From NCBI GenBank assembly GCA_020439605.1, contig JAGQSI010000103.1, positions 1 to 6,915 on the forward strand: a stretch of DNA of 6,915 nucleotides. The letters run 5' to 3'. Source of the stretch: Acidimicrobiales bacterium. GTDB lineage: Bacteria > Actinomycetota > Acidimicrobiia > Acidimicrobiales > Iamiaceae. Of the stretch, positions 6,200-6,915 are shown in pieces (the first letter of the stretch is position 1; each line of letters starts with the position of its first letter). The notes under the pieces are model-generated. The model saw only the letters and a list, made by a program, of their open reading frames with translations. It was not told the origin of the DNA and searched no databases. Position numbers and translations under genes: made by a program.

Positions 6200-6915
6200 A
6201 GGCTGCAGAAGTACTTGCAGATCTACTAAACGAACAACAGGCGCTAGATGATGTAGTGGCCACGCTCAACGATGAACAGCTCCGATTCCAGACCCCTTCG
6301 CCGAGATGGACCATCGCAGACCAACTGGCTCACCTGACCTATTTCGATCGAAATGCAGCGCTTGCCATAACGGACCCAGAGGCATTCCAGGAGAGTATTC
6401 GCGACCTCCTTGAAGCGGCTGGAGGCGGGGACGAAGGGATGGACCAGTTTGTGCTCGGGGAGTGGCGAAACCTTGCAGCTACTGATCTGATCTCGCAGTG
6501 GAGAATTGGAAGAGAAGAGCTCGCGGCCGCAGCCCAGACCTTGACCGACAGTGACAGGATCAGTTGGTACGGCCCCTCGATGTCTGCCAAGTCCTTCCTA
6601 ACTGCTCGGCTGATGGAATGTTGGGCGCACGGCCAGGACATCGTGGACACCTTGGTTGAAAACGGGGTAGAAGCCGTCCGAACCCCAACAGTACGACTCG
6701 CCCACATCGCCCGACTCGGCTATCTCACCCGGGACTGGTCCTACCTGAACCGTTCGATGACCCCACCCGAGGGCGATGTAGCGGTGGAACTCATAGCGCC
6801 TTCGCCCAGCAGCGATATCTGGCGTTACGGCGAGTCCGACACAGATCGAGTCAGCGGACCTGCCGAGGATTTCTGCCTGGTGGTCACCCAGCGCCGCCAC
6901 GTCGGCGACACCAAC
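6196..6915 (+). CDS. TIGR03084-type protein, DinB/mycothiol-dependent-enzyme fold, 3' end missing
   Basis: The ATG at 6196 overlaps the TetR stop as ATGA, and the frame is open to the end of the window (240 residues, no stop). The sequence follows the TIGR03084 family I know from actinobacteria: VLADLLNEQQALD, PRWTIADQLAHLTYFD, WYGPSMSAKSFLTARLMECWAHGQDI and the late DFCLVVTQRRH. That family is about 260 residues, so only about 20 residues should be missing. The N-terminal helical bundle belongs to the DinB / maleylpyruvate isomerase type. H46, E141 and H145 (E-x3-H spacing) have the arrangement of the divalent metal ligands of mycothiol-dependent maleylpyruvate isomerase. It is therefore probably a cytoplasmic metal-binding protein, possibly using mycothiol; its reaction is unknown. 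Co-translation with the regulator and carboxylase genes suggests a step in the same pathway (inference). No membrane or signal segments are seen. Confidence 0.88.
   Translation, partial: MKAAEVLADLLNEQQALDDVVATLNDEQLRFQTPSPRWTIADQLAHLTYFDRNAALAITDPEAFQESIRDLLEAAGGGDEGMDQFVLGEWRNLAATDLISQWRIGREELAAAAQTLTDSDRISWYGPSMSAKSFLTARLMECWAHGQDIVDTLVENGVEAVRTPTVRLAHIARLGYLTRDWSYLNRSMTPPEGDVAVELIAPSPSSDIWRYGESDTDRVSGPAEDFCLVVTQRRHVGDTN

Noticed and set aside
1..6915. Terminators, tRNA or other RNA genes, CRISPR arrays, insertion sequences
   Set aside because: None seen; coding sequence covers the whole window and the only tandem repeat is the in-frame array of the regulator.

Overview
The window is a tightly packed stretch of a catabolic-type operon, all on the + strand and with no intergenic space. 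It has about 60% GC over most of its length, GTG as well as ATG starts, stop-start overlaps at most junctions, and a last gene from an actinobacterial family related to mycothiol-dependent enzymes. Together these point to an actinobacterium, possibly of the Acidimicrobiia type. That placement is inference; no rRNA or other marker is present.

Layout: (1) 1-1574, the carboxyltransferase (beta) subunit of a biotin-dependent acyl-CoA carboxylase, cut by the left edge. (2) 1571-3580, its alpha subunit, with biotin carboxylase and a C-terminal biotin carrier domain. (3) 3573-5384, an AtuA-family protein with a fused C-terminal AtuA-like domain. (4) About 5381-6199, a TetR-family regulator with an unusual N-terminal tail of six tandem hexapeptides. 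(5) 6196-6915, a DinB/mycothiol-enzyme-like protein of the TIGR03084 type, cut by the right edge. The junctions overlap by 4, 8, 4 (or a short gap, depending on the TetR start) and 4 bases, so the genes are probably one transcript with translational coupling. The promoter, and any operator for the TetR protein, should lie upstream of the window.

How they could work together: alpha and beta form a holoenzyme that carboxylates an acyl- or enoyl-CoA. AtuA-family proteins are known from acyclic terpene (citronellol/geraniol) catabolism in Pseudomonas, where the operon also holds a geranyl-CoA carboxylase and a TetR regulator (AtuR). The combination here resembles that system, but the beta subunit lacks the sequence hallmark I associate with methylcrotonyl-/geranyl-CoA carboxylases, so the substrate is open.

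The most notable signals are: an abrupt composition break inside the beta gene near base 510 (about 98% G/C at third codon positions before it, about 70% just after), which means either a chimeric assembly or a recombination junction; the 18-bp tandem repeat coding the hexapeptide tail of the regulator; and the operon linking a non-Atu-type carboxylase to AtuA and a putative metal/thiol enzyme. No mobile elements, RNA genes, CRISPR arrays or terminators were seen.
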